A DNA stretch of 64,000 bases from Mansonella perstans (Eukaryota > Nematoda > Chromadorea > Rhabditida > Onchocercidae). The notes below the pieces were generated by a model. It did not search any database, was not told where the DNA came from, and saw only the letters and a program-made list of their open reading frames with translations. The DNA lies in the NCBI GenBank assembly GCA_037074765.1, contig JBAMDO010000151.1:57540-121539 (forward strand), written 5' to 3'. Positions 23,518 to 36,806 of the stretch are shown here, piece after piece (the first letter of the stretch is position 1; the number at the start of each line of letters is the position of its first letter). Position numbers and translations under genes: made by a program.

Positions 23518-26477
23518 CTTTTTCCAGTAATTTTAATTTCTATTTGACATTCCTGATATATCTCGATATTTTACGATCCAACTACTGTTCAAATTGTCAT
23601 CATGAAACATGTAAGGGAAATTATTTTCTATGTGAAACTTCTGTGGCAGGTAATCAGTAATTAGCATTAAAATGATGTTAATTAGTCAAAAAAAAAATGA
23701 ACGAATAAATTTTATTAATTGAAGAGAAAGGCTTTTTCATTGAAAATAAACTAAGCGATAAAGTTCGATTGTCAGACAAAAATTAGGGAAAATTATAAAT
23801 TTACAATGAGTTATCGTAATAATTATGGTAGTAGTAATAATGGTTGCTATTCAGTGACTAATTAATGATGATATTAATTGATAAGGGAAGTTTTAGATAT
23901 TTAAAATACAATTATTACTTTAAAGATGGAGTGCAACATGATTGTATTTTATCTCGATTTTAATTGGCATAATTAAAAATTAGCCAAGTCTTCAACATTC
24001 TCAGATAATAATGACAGAAATAGTAATGACAATAATAATTAGGAAGTAATGATAATAATGCTAGAGAACAATTTCAAAAAATATACCGCACAGGTAAATT
24101 ATTTGAAAAAATGGCATCATTATGGCTGTAAGTTATACTAAATGATTGTTATGGGTAAATAAATGTCATCTTTGTCTCGAGAAATAGTCAAAACTGGTTC
24201 GGCGCTTTTTGTTTGTGCGTTTTAAAGTTCTGAAAATACTGTCGCTGTAACAAGACTTTTAGTTTTTCAACACTTAATGTTTATTATTCATTCCAAAAGT
24301 GATGAAGCATATAGTTATTTTTGTCCTAATAATAATTAATGGAAGTAATTAGCTTGCAATTAATGATTCATGTGTGCTTTTGTTAATACACGTTTTTCCT
24401 TGATAATAAATTATGTTATTTTTAATTAATTATAAATTTTGTGCTGTACAAAATTTTATGTTTAAAAAAGTTGACTGAATATCCGATATGATGAACAGTT
24501 AGAAGCAATGATTTGTGGCTCGTTTTAGCGTATTTATTTGTACGAAAGGCTCAGATAATGATTGGCCTAGTATCTATCATTACTATTCGGTGTAAATCGA
24601 CCACTCTTACTGTATTTTAATTATTAGTCTTTATCATTTCCAGTAAAAATAGGCAATAAAAATTTCGTTTTCTTTTTTTAACTTCATTTGATATTTTTCT
24701 AGAATTAATTTTGAAGTTTTTTTTGCACTATATATGCTAAATTCAAATCATTACTAATAATATTATTAAATACAATTAAATCATAATTAAATCATTAAAA
24801 AATTTTTTATCAATAATTTCAGATTATTTCCAGTAATAGTTAACGTAACATAACTATTATAAAATGTTGTTACTATGCTAAAACCAATTACAGATTATTT
24901 CTAATTATTCAATTTAATATATTTGAATAATAAAATGGGACATTTAATAAGGAAAGAAACACAATTAACTGTATGGATCGAGAGATGGACAGATAAGTGG
25001 ATGGGATGGATCGATGGGATGAGATAGATGAATGAATGAATTACTAGGTGAACAGATGATGGGACAGTTGCGCGAGGCATATTAATGATCTTCTAAAATT
25101 ATTTAATGTGTTGGATGGGACGGAATTCAATGACATTGTAATCATTTCCATATAGCTCAAGATTGATATAGGACAAGCTGCCATTGAGTTATTTAAGCTT
25201 TTAACATTTCCTAACTTAGCGTATGTGTGGAGAAAGTCAGTCAATGTGATCATTTAACCTCTTTATAATTATAATGATGAGCACTGGCCATTTTGCTTAT
25301 CATTTGTAATTAACAGTTTGATTAGTTTCATTGATTAATATCAATGTATCTGCTTATATTAGTGTGAAATTCTTAGGCAAAGTTACATTTATGCTCTATT
25401 ATTTACTATTTTGTATTAAATGAGTTCTTTGATAATATGTTATAATCGAATTAATTGATTTATGTCAACAATTTATAGTCAAAAGAGAGATCCAGTTTTA
25501 AGAGAGAAGGAAAGCGTAAAGTGTAACTTTTGGTCTTGTTATCTGTTCGTTGCAATCATCAAAACGATCGACTCAACCGGTTAGTCCATTATCAATTCAT
25601 TCAGCGGCACACTGTTACACTCTAACCAAAGGCAATTAATTATTTTCGGTTGTTTCTATCTTACATTATTTTTGATCAGTTTACTTAAAAATCAGTTTTT
25701 TATTGATCATCATATCGTTAAAGTCTCTAACATTTTTTTTCTCCCAACATTTAATTAATTGAGAAATAGCGCAATTTTCAATGCATCATCTTATACCTAT
25801 CCCCCAAAATAAAACAGTTAATTAAACAAATTTCATTATTAAAGGTAATTAAATAACAATTTAATTGCTAATTTATTCATTTTTAGTGGTTCAAAAATAA
25901 TCAAATGGTTGAGGTGAATAAAATGAGTTAGATTATTAATCAAATTTCAAATAACTCCTCAATTCCTCTTGCAAATTGTAATTTATTAGTAAGAAAGAAA
26001 AAGAAGAGAGTAAACGAATGGAAAAAAGTGAAAGAATTTGATATTTATGATTGGTTGGAGGAAGTAAGTAATACTTAAGAAGCAGTACTCAGATGAAGGA
26101 TTAAAATTTTTTTGTCAATTTTTAAAATTTTTCCACTCACTTTATTAATTGTTTCTTTCATTAAGAGATTAGCCCTAATCACAATATCACCCATGTCATT
26201 CGATAATTGATTTAACCTTTTTCATTCAATCTTTCTTAACTCATTAAGAATCTTTGTATTTTTTTGCATAGCAAAACCTTAAGCATAGCAAATACTTCTT
26301 TGTTGTTTTTTTTCCTTACCAACAAATATCGATTGATACTATCAAAAAATTGATTGATTAACAATTCATTAATGAACAAGTGAATGTGTTTTTTGAATGG
26401 ATCGTTCGTTTTTTCAAAAACAAAAATAATATGATCTATTTCAATTTATATCCAACAAAAATTTGTTCTCAATTCGA
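23518..26477. other. Divergent intergenic region upstream of exchanger and beta-lactamase-like genes
   Basis: Shared 5' flank of two divergent genes. It may hold a missing first exon of the exchanger and both promoters, but none could be placed. A GATG/GGAT-rich simple-sequence tract occupies about 24976-25043. The rest is AT-rich with no coding character. Confidence 0.55.
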
Positions 26478-29400
26478 ATGGGTGTGCAACGGGCAGCTGT
26501 AGCTATAGCGATAGGTTTAATTATTGGACTTTTGAAGACATCAAGAAATGATTACAAATCAAACGGACAAGTATCTAAAATTCTTCAACCAATTAAAGAA
26601 ACTTTTGAGTAAGTTTTTTTTTTTTTTCAACTATTGTAAAATCTTCGACATGTTTAGAGAATATGCATACTTCTCTAATTCTAAATCTAAATCCTTGATT
26701 TAGGGAAGCTTTAGGGGGGTTTGGAGTAAAATGAATTTTGCTGCGATGCATATCCATTAGATAGCGAATACAATCTGACTGATTAATAAAAGGTAAAAGT
26801 TGAAGAAAAGGTGAAATTATTGAAATTTTTTTGATGAATTGATATGATTTACGCTAACAGAGTACTAATTAATGTAGTGTTATCTTTTATTTAAGGTGTA
26901 ATTAATTCGGTAAAAAGTGACAGTAATAATTTCATAAATAGTAAAAACAAATTAATTCATTTGTAGTGAAATTTTATCACGAGAAAGAGAAGGATTAGCA
27001 TTTGCTGTTTATAAAAATGATGAACTTATTGTCGATCTTTGGGGTGGTTATGCTGAAAGGTATTTCATATTTCATTATTTCAATAATTTTTCAGTTCATT
27101 TTTAAATTTTAATTAATTTGCAAAATTTTACACAAAAATTAATTAAAGACATTTAAAGAAATGATGAATGAATGAAAACATTGATGTAGTTTAGTTTTAT
27201 AAAACGAATGTTCAAATGCTTTTAAAAGGCTGAATTTTTCATTAAGAAACAAACTCAATCGATAAATTATTTTTAGCCATGAAAATTACTTTGCGACAAA
27301 CCAATCAAATCATTGCTGTCTTGTTAAATTCTTTATTGAAATTTTTTAAAAAATATGTTTGGCATAGTATAGAGCTGCATTCCGAAAATGGAATCATGAT
27401 ACGATGACAGTGGCATTTTCGTCAACAAAAGCTGTTGGTGCCTTAATTATTGCTATTCTTGTAAGTCGTGGGCAATTGCAATATGAGGATAAAGTTAGTC
27501 AATATGTTTACAATTTTTTTTTTTGCAAAGTTTTGTTCCTGTTTACTTTTCATTAATTGATTAAATTTTCAACATTTTAGGTTGTAAAATATTGGCCTGA
27601 ATTTGGTGCTCAAGATAAGGAAAATATCACTATTCAGTGGATTCTTGAACATAAAGTAAATTTTTTTTTAAATTAAAATTTGCATCCAAATACAACACAT
27701 TTTTTTTTTCGAAAAGAGAAATTACAATTAATTGCAGGCTGGTTTAATTGTATTTGATGGTGAATTAACAATAGAACAATCTCGAGATCATCAATATATA
27801 TCCCGAATTATTGAAAAGGTTTGTTCCTTTCAATTAATTGCAAAATATGCAAAAAAAATTTTAATTAAAATCAAACAGATTATTATCTTTTGTGTTATAA
27901 TTTATATTATATTTAAAATAGTGATAGTTTCTTTCTTTGCGAAAACATGAATGTTTGATGAAATAGTAAATTTTAAAAAAAAATTTTATCAGACGAAACC
28001 GAAGTGGCCGGCAGGTACAGCAAAAAGTTATCATGCATTAACATTTGGCTGGCTATTAGATCAAATTGTCCGACGTACTGATCCATTAAAACGCGGCATT
28101 GCGCAGTTTTACCGTGAAGAAATTCAAGAATTTATGGATGGTTTGTTTTTTTTTTCTTTTTCTACTTTAAAAATGATTCTTTAGTAATTGATTCATTCAA
28201 TTTTTTTTTAATAATTGACATACGTAACCAATGATTCATCAATAAATTTTTTAAAATATCATAATAGTATCATTGTCGAGTTGTTTATCGAAATATTATT
28301 TCATTTGCATTTTTCTTTACTGTTAAGAAAAAAAAATTTTTTTTTTAAAGATAATTTGACATTCAAGCAATTCAACTAACAATTCTTTTCATAATGATAT
28401 TTGCTGTATTAATATCATTAAGATTATTGCAATTAAAATAAATTAAGTATTAAATTTATTTCTTTAATCATTTTGTTGTTTAAATAGCAGCTGAGAAAAT
28501 TCAATGAAAAAGATAGATATCATTAAGAAAAAACGAACAATAGTAGTTTAAAATTAAACTTCGTTTTCTTTTTAAAAATATTTCAAGTAATTCCGCAATT
28601 ACAAGTATCATTATTAAAAGTAAGATTTTAATTATCGTCATAGATGATGTCATGAATTTCTGTAACTTCTTTCAAATTTAATGTGATAAATGTTTGATAT
28701 GATTTGTAAAAGTTAAAATGATTTAATTTGCAGACAAAGATTTCTATCTGGGCTTACCGCGAAATGAACATCACCGCGTGGCTCGGATTGTTCAAGCAAC
28801 TAACTTTGAATTTGTTTATGAAATGGCCATTAGCCTGCATCATTATTATCCACTCATAATTAATTGTCTCTTGAGCTTCTTTCAGTGCGAAATATATAGT
28901 GCAGGCAGATATCCAATATGGCTTAGTTTTCTACATGTTAGCTTTCTTCAAATATTGATTGTGATAAAATATAATATGTTATCGATTACTAGTAAAGGTA
29001 TAATCTATTGGAGAATACTAATATATTTAGAGATGTCATGGATAAATTTAAGAGTTCAAAAATTTCCATCTGCTCTCTATCACATTCTATTAAAATATTC
29101 CTACAAAGATTGAGCGTGTGTTGCAGAATGAGATGCCATACAATGATCCAGCAGTTCGAGAAGTGGAAAATGTTGCAGTATTAGGTATCGGAACTGCTCG
29201 AGGCCTGGCAAATGTTGTTTCAACTATTTGGAAGGTAATCACTGCCAAAATTTATTACTCAGTCTTTGTACTTTGATTAGTTTTAATTGATTTAAGAGAT
29301 GGTCGATAGTGATTGATAGTATGATGATAATTTGTATTAATTAATGAAGAAATAAATGCTGCAAAGATATGATAATCTGAAATAGTTATCTGATGAAGCT

Positions 29401-30254
29401 TTAACTATTTCTCTGATGAAAAATATTTTTTATGTTATCGTATTTTGAAACTTTTCAAAAGGATAAGAAATTAAGAAATTTTATTCTTTTCTATAATTTT
29501 TTTTATTTGAATTAATATATCATATAAAGAAATTTTTTATTTTTAGAAATATTTAATAAGCGACGAAGTTTGGAAACGATTAAGTGAGCCAGTGGAATAC
29601 GGGAAAGATGGAATAACTCATTCCAAGAGCTATCATGGCCATGGCTTCTTCTACACACCACATCCAATCCGACCAAACGTTCGTTCGCATATTAAGAGCA
29701 AATAGAATTATTAAAATGTATGAACGACTGAGGTTATTTCACAGCAAAGAGTTTATTGAAATATGTGAGAGAAAATTTCGCCTGGAAATGACAGTTCATA
29801 ATTGATCATCGTCTGATCAGGTTCAAATACGAACAGATATAAAGAAAAATTCATTCAAATACCTCGAAATTCAGGTAATTCCTAGGAATCTAGATTATGT
29901 TTTGGTGAGATTTTTTCATTTTCGATTTTTATATCGATCAGCTATTGAGAAGACTATCATCATGATCAGTATTACTGAAATTTAATTATAGGCATACGTA
30001 ATGATGCATCCCGGCCACGGAAAGCAAAACTTAGTCATTGATCCGTTCAGCAAGGTAAGACGAACTTTATTGAGTGTCTACTTCTACTTCTGTGATTACT
30101 TTAAAAAGTTAAATGACAATTGAGTATAATGAAGTAAGCATTACAGATAGTGGCAGTGATGATCAGAAATGGTATAATGTGGAAACAAAGTGGAATCGAT
30201 GAAAGTTTTGCTCTGGCAAGTGATGTTATTCAAATCACTAATTCAAATCCTTGA
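26478..30254 (+). CDS. Serine beta-lactamase-like protein (LACTB/penicillin-binding-protein fold)
   Basis: Eleven exons: 26478-26608, 26967-27059, 27373-27493, 27581-27655, 27738-27818, 27993-28140, 28734-28936, 29127-29234, 29547-29678, 29992-30054 and 30147-30254, summing to 420 aa. The N-terminus has a hydrophobic segment (residues 5-18), a possible membrane anchor. The three active-site motifs are visible: SSTK at 91-94 (SxxK, nucleophile S91), the Tyr motif at Y180 in KSYHALTFGW, and HPG at 370-372 in place of KTG. The block VLGIGTARGLANV is typical of the nematode beta-lactamase-domain (lact) proteins. These are not antibiotic-resistance enzymes; they form a eukaryotic hydrolase/peptidase family of mostly unknown substrate. 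The exon at 28734 and its donor at 28937 are the least certain, although PIWLSF joined to NEMPYNDP matches the family pattern. Confidence 0.85.
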
Positions 30255-33228
30255 GTTATTCAGTTTATATACTGTTTTCGGTATAAGTGATTATTTTTGT
30301 TATTTGTTACGCGTTTTTATCTTTCGCCATTCTTTTCTCAATGCAAAAAATGTAACAAAAAAAAAAAGAAAGAAAATCAATTATGCCTGATTGTTTTGGA
30401 TGGTTTGAAGTTGTTAAAATAGTTTAGTACAAACTTCTGAGAATTAATTATTGCTGTTGAATTGTTCAGCAAGAAATGAAATCCTAGAAATTTTAATTGT
30501 AATGATGTTTTCAAATGATTGTTTGAAATGTCATATTTTGAAAAATATGAAATATTGTATGAAATATCATAGCAATGTTTTTTCGCATTGGTTTTCTCAG
30601 TCATAAGCGAGTGTATGCCAAACGTTTGGATGAAATCGGATGAAATCCTGTAAATCTTCGTTCACGCAGGTCAAGGTGAACGCAAAGTCTTTACGGTAAT
30701 TAGTCAATTTAATTTTTCATCTAGTATTTTATTTTTGAATTTTTAACCGCTCTTGTTTAATACTCTATGAAGATCTTGATCTTAATGTAAGAGCTTTATA
30801 GTTGATATAGTTTTATAGTTGATGCATTACCAACAAAATTTTTGCATGCTAATTTTTCATTTGGGAAAGATAAAAATATAAAATTTCTTGTAACAAACTT
30901 TAAACTCATATTTGTTAAATATGCCATATGCCTTTTTCGGATCAAATTCTCTAAATGCTCACTGATAGTTGAAAAAATAACAGGTTGAATAATTAATCAA
31001 AAGAACTCATCAATTATTTGCAACAACAAAACTAAAACTATGTAATCTTCATATTAAACTGTTTAAAAATGTCAATTTAGAAAAGGCTAATTTAGTTCAA
31101 ATTTTGAGTGTCTTCATGTAGTCCAAGCATTTTAGGCTAAAAAATCTCCAATAATCGCAACAACTTAAATTTTTTTTTCCATAGTTATATTGCAATGGTA
31201 TTTAGTTAATTATAGATATTTCGGATTTCAAATATGAAATATATTGAGAATTTTAAGAGGTTTAAATAAGCATTCCGAACGGTCAGCATCAAATTAAGAA
31301 GTTCGCTGTGTTGAATATCAGTTTTTACTAATTAATTCATTAATTCAATTTTCTGACTTAATTTTTCGTTCTTGGTTACAATTCATGATGATACAACATC
31401 ATCGCGACATACAAAATGAAGCATGAATGTAAAATTGTTTCTTTCCTCCTATATCTTGCTTATTTTGTCATCCTGAAACAGAAGAAAGTTTTCCCAATGT
31501 TCATTTCTATTGGTCCAAAGAAAAACGGACTGTTGTGAAGAGATGGAGGCGCTTCAGAGCACTTCAAGTAATTCGAAAATAGGCCTATAAAGCTCATAAT
31601 CTTATATTGTCCCCCTATTACTGTCGTTGGAATTTTATGAAAATGTATAAACGAAATATCTAATATTATTTTACTGGTAAGATCGGATAAAACATCCAAT
31701 CGGTTTAGAATTAGAAATCTGCTATTTCAAAGATGTAAAAGGTAAAAATAATATGGAAATGAAAGCGTCAAATGTCACTATTTTTTAAGCTATCCTTACT
31801 TTTCGCAAAAATGAAATCATCTGTTTACAGTTTGTAAATGTTTCGTCTTTTTGTAGTGCAAATAGTTAAATCGTTAATTTAACAATGGTAACGTTAGTTG
31901 TTAATTCGAAAAAAAATTATCTGTTTAAATTTATAAAATTCAACTTAAATAAATTAGATCAAGTCGAGCAAAATTATTGCTCATAAATTTCACTAAGTAA
32001 ATGGAAGAAGAGTACAGGTTAATGAGTTGATTTTTTCAGGTGTGGCAAAACGCAATGAAGCAGAAATTACAGCAGCCGAAATATGAGAAGTTTGCAACTA
32101 GATTAACTTCTTTTTGATGGCAATCGCAGATAAACGAGAAAGCTACAATTTTCCAAACTAGCTGCAGCATACAAAATGCAAAAATTATCACCAAAAAGTT
32201 TGACTGCACTCATAAAATGCATTATAAAACTCTTACTTACTAGACAGCAAACATTGAAATCTCGATTTTCATGCATAGTGTAAAACTAAAACTTCTATTG
32301 GATTACCACTCACTTAGTCTAAATGCAGACTTAAATTTTGGTAGGCAAACATCGACCGCTAGAAAGTCAAATAATGACAACAACTCAGGCCAGATTTTAA
32401 CCACCGCAAGTAAACAAGTTTACTTGTTATTTAGAAAATCATTAGCAATTACTTGGACCTAAAAATGGAGATAATTTTTTGAATATTTATTAAGATAATT
32501 CTTAGTTTGAAATTCCAATAAAGAAAGAGCGGAGAATAAGCTGTGAATTGAAATTAGCTAATGTAAAAAAATCAGAACAAGTATAGAAATGAAATGTGTC
32601 AGGAAGATAGTAGCAGAAATGAAAAAAACAAAAACAATGGGAACGGTTTTGTGGCGAGTTATATAAACTGACGCAACACAGTTGCGATAAAACCCACTGG
32701 CTATCTACAGAAAATTTACAGAACTGCTTCAACGTCTGATAGAAGCAGAAGCTGCACTATTAATAACTTATATATACAACCAGTCAGCAGACGTATATAA
32801 GTGAATGAGCAGTCCAGAGATATCAATCCATCATAAACTGGTACGCAAATGATTCAATAACAATATTCCACAACATAATAAAAGTTGTCATGCAAGGTGT
32901 TATAAAAGAACCATTAAATAGAACTGTTCAAACTTTCCAAATTTCGGAATTTATAAATATCAAAGTATCGACATAATGAATAAAAAAAACAAAACGAACC
33001 TATTATAATAATACAGCGAGAAATTTATAGCAATGCAAATCTTCTTTTAATAGGTCGCAAGAAATTTTTGTAGGAAATTTTTATAAAAATTCTTACTAAC
33101 CCATAAAAAGACCATAAAAAAATAAAAAATATGATTAAAAAAAGGACTTGAAATGGCAATCTAGTTTCTACTACCTATTACAGAAGAGAATGAGTAAAGT
33201 TATTGTTCCTCCAACATAGAATGAATCT
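30255..33228. other. 3 kb intergenic spacer, no supported gene
   Basis: Between convergent 3' ends of the beta-lactamase-like and UBXN7 genes. The stretch 30627-30690 is less AT-rich and partly resembles a piece of the GC-rich island at 44565-44620. A 79-codon minus-strand frame at 31460-31699 has no splice context or recognisable motif. Nothing else stands out. Confidence 0.5.
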
Positions 33229-36200
33229 TCACTGCTTTTCCACATGAATAAGCTCCCTTTTGTTGAAATTAAGCTCACGAAGCGTACGATAGTGATCCTG
33301 ATCGGTGTATACTCTTTTCGGGTAATCAAGAACAAGCTGATGATCTGTTGGATAAAATCCAAGACCAGCGATAAGGACAAATACGGCCTGCAACAAAAAA
33401 TAACCTGATAATACAGACAGAAACTTTATACGACAGCTATTTTTATGCTGAAATTTTGCTTGTTAAAATGAACAACAACGTATGATTAAAAAATAAGACC
33501 GATGCTGCTCCGTATATTTATTACGGAAATGGACTTAACAACAGCATATATGCAAGTATCATGTATGCAGTGCTGACATTAGGGAAACATGACAAAGCAA
33601 AAATGTTAATAATACCTTGAGAGTGGTTGTGTCTTCTACTTCCATCATTTGACGACTGCCATCTGGAAGACGCAGAGATAGTAGAATGCGACATCCACGA
33701 CCATCTGGTTCACCAACACATTTCATCCACTCATCCCGATCAATCGTTGTTAATTTGCTACCACTGTGTATGATGCCATCAATATCTGACCAATCACTGC
33801 CTACGAAAACAAAAATAGCTGCAGACTTCTATTTCGAAATGAAAATTAGAACTTCTAAAAATAGAAGGGATGGCCATATTCACAAAACAGTTAGAACAAA
33901 TGAACATACCTTCACGAAGCTTTTTTGAATCAGTACAATCATCATCCATCTCTTCGTCTTGCTGTGAAAAGTGCACACGTTTTCGATTTATGGTTGATGA
34001 TGGGTTCTGCACCTGTCAGCAACTGATGAAGTGAAATGGTAATAATAAATACTTTATACCATGTGACCATTAGCCCAAATAAAGGAACGCCTTTATAAGA
34101 ATCCATGAAAATTTTCTTCTCAATTCATTTTTAAAGCTTAATTATGTCAAATAAGAACTCGAATGCAACAAAATTACATCAGTATATTGATTATGTCTAC
34201 TGTCACTCCTTGGTATTAGTCGTTCCAAACTGCTCAATGCAGGCGTAACTATCAGTTGCTTGTCTCTCGTGTTGAAATCTGGGCAAGTGTCCAAAAATGT
34301 TGTAACTGAAAGTGGAGACATATATGATATATGCAGTTATTTATATAGTAGATCACATAATTTTTTTTTTCCAGCCGAAGACTAATTGATTAACTATCGT
34401 CACGACCGAATATTGTGATGATTGGGATAATGGAACAAATTATGAAAAGTACAATTAAATCAATATAAAAAATGGTTACCTTGGTCACAGAAAGACATAG
34501 TGTCTTTGGCCCCAATTGTCAGTAACTGTTCTCCTGTACGTGGATCAACTATGAAAACTGCTGGATAAGTATGTATCCGATAATAATTACTCACTCTATT
34601 CCCATCAGCTGAATCTTTATGCACCTAAAACATTTAAACTTGCCTATATATTATAATATTTTGCATTTATGTATTGATTATTGCTTTTAACGGACAGATT
34701 CAATATTTAAAAACTGAATTTTGCACACCTGCCAAAAAACAAAATTTAATCGGAGGAGTTCTTTTACAGATGAATTGGACCACACATCACGATTAAGAAT
34801 CTGACAAGCAAATTCCAAATCATCTTGTATATTAACAAGCAGCCAATGTCCACGTAACTGAGCTTCCGCCCGAACCTGCAACACTTATGATCCATACAAT
34901 TCCACTGGTAAGCAGCCTCTAAAAAACCGTCTTGGGACCAATTTGTTAATATACTAAATTGCAGCCTATAAGAAGAGTAAATTGTTCCATATCAAATACG
35001 TAGAATTTTATTAGAACAATTACTGAATGATGTCTGAATTACTTGATAAAAAAAATAAATGGAAAAATGTAACTAGTCCCAAGCTTAACATGGGATGTGC
35101 CCTGGGAAATGTGGTTTCTTAGAAAAGATAATATGCGAAGTCTTAAAGTGTTGATAAAGGCTTATATTTGCATAATAGCTTCAACTCATTCAGTATTTTA
35201 ACTAGGAAACCAATCATCAAATACACTGATTCTCCACATAATCCTATACATCATTTTCTACTGATTTCTTTCAAATATTCATACATATATAATATTAAAA
35301 TTTTTCAAAAAATATGTAATTCGCAAAACAAAAAACAATCAACAATTTTATCAGTAATTTGGAATGAAAAGTAACTAACAGTATCCCAGTCACCATTGAA
35401 CATAATATCTATTGGAGGCCGAAAAAGATTTTGAAGGGTTACACGCTTGGAAACCGTCGGATCCGATGTGTTGTGCCTATTTTGTAGCATAGCCAATCTT
35501 TCTCCTGCAATACATCATCTTAGCAAACATGACAAATTACCCGCTGTACTGAATAATACTGCGCAAAGTGGTAGAGAAAAAATAAAGAAAAAAAAGGATC
35601 TGTCACAGCTAAGTAGCAAAACGAAGGAACAACGCACAGTCATTGTACGACCCAAACAACTGTCAATTTTCACGCTAAAACTTAAGCATCTGAAGAAGTG
35701 CTGAAATGAATAAAACTACCTGCTTCAGCACGAAAATCACGAGCTGTATCAAATACTGAAGCACCATGTCGTCCATTTTGTCGATCTGAAAATAGCAGGT
35801 GTCATCAGGAAATTAGAGCCCTTGATGGAAAAACATACAAAATAAGCTGGGAAAAAAATATGGAACAGTTATTTTCACATGATAAATTTCGTATAACAAG
35901 ATCAATTGAAGTGCAACTCACTATACTGCTGCGCAAATGTTTGTTCTACAATAGCTCCACGTATAGGCGCTATTGGCTCGCGTACATCACCGTTACCTAT
36001 CGTTGACCTAAAAATATTCTCCGTCTGTCTCACAGTTATCGCATCTTTAGAACTCATATAAATTTCAAATTCCCTAACAAACGAACAGGTAAATTAATTA
36101 CGGCATACGTGGAATATGAAATGGCTAGCTGGTAGCTTCATACATCTCATCGCATAAAAACTTTGAAATCCATTAAGGTTTCGAATTTATTGGTAAAACA

Positions 36201-36806
36201 AACAGTTGGACAGAATGCTTATTAATAATAGAAGGATTATTCCTAAGTTCGCAGTTACACTTATCTCGCAGCACTTAAATACCAAATTTATGATAATAAA
36301 TAAACAAACAGTTTGATAACAACATACATATCATTATTGGAATGGTTAGGCCGGAAACTTGCAGCTCCACACACTGCACGATGTGATGATGCCGCATTAC
36401 GTCGTCCTGCATCCTTGTTGATGCAGATGGCATCCGATGACTCCTCACCGTCTATTACAGTCGATGAGGATGGTTGGAGTTGTTGAAAGTACAAATCCAC
36501 AGCCAATTCCAAATTGCCGTTACACATTTCCAAATAGTGGGATGCCTCTACCACATTCGTGCAACCTGAATTTAATTTTTTACTTTGGCATATTAAATTA
36601 TTAAAACTCCGTTCAAACTATAGCAGCACGGTACTAAGAAATGTTGCCAATACCTAAGTTAATAAATCATTCAAACATTCATCTCATATGCAAAATTTAT
36701 TCGATTTATCAAATTTTCGTATTATACAAGAAATAGTATAATGCTAAAGGAACTTACCAGTAACTGATCGGAACTGCGCAGCGAGGATCCCTTCGTTGTC
36801 AGCCAT
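33229..36806 (-). CDS. ubxn7: UBX domain-containing protein 7 homologue (UBA-UAS-UBX p97 adaptor)
   Basis: Eleven minus-strand exons: 36758-36806, 36328-36565, 35922-36007, 35720-35785, 35380-35504, 34729-34875, 34480-34624, 34178-34305, 33910-34012, 33616-33800 and 33229-33387, giving 476 aa, close to the length of mammalian UBXN7. Residues 1-50 form a UBA-like domain (FRSVTGCTNVVEASHYLEMC, then NLELAVDLYF). A UAS thioredoxin-like domain covers roughly 160-310 (LRGHWLLVNIQDDLEFACQI, then YRIHTYPAVFIVDPRTGE). The UBX domain is at about 401-476 (LRLPDGSRQMMEVEDTTTLK to RTLRELNFNKRELIH). UBXN7 links the AAA ATPase p97/CDC-48 to ubiquitylated substrates and cullin-RING ligases. The start Met begins MADNEGILAAQFRSV, as expected for a cytosolic UBA protein. 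The acceptor at 34013 has a second AG six bases on (see findings). Confidence 0.92.

Noticed and set aside
29805..29840. GGTTCAAAT-like tRNA B-box
   Set aside because: No acceptor stem, anticodon arm or A-box at proper spacing; the region is intronic in the beta-lactamase-like gene.
26478..30254. Beta-lactamase-like gene as a recent bacterial acquisition or resistance gene
   Set aside because: Ten introns and the nematode family blocks show it is an established eukaryotic LACTB-type gene.
31460..31699. 79-codon minus-strand frame
   Set aside because: No start context, splice signals or recognisable family; could not be separated from chance.
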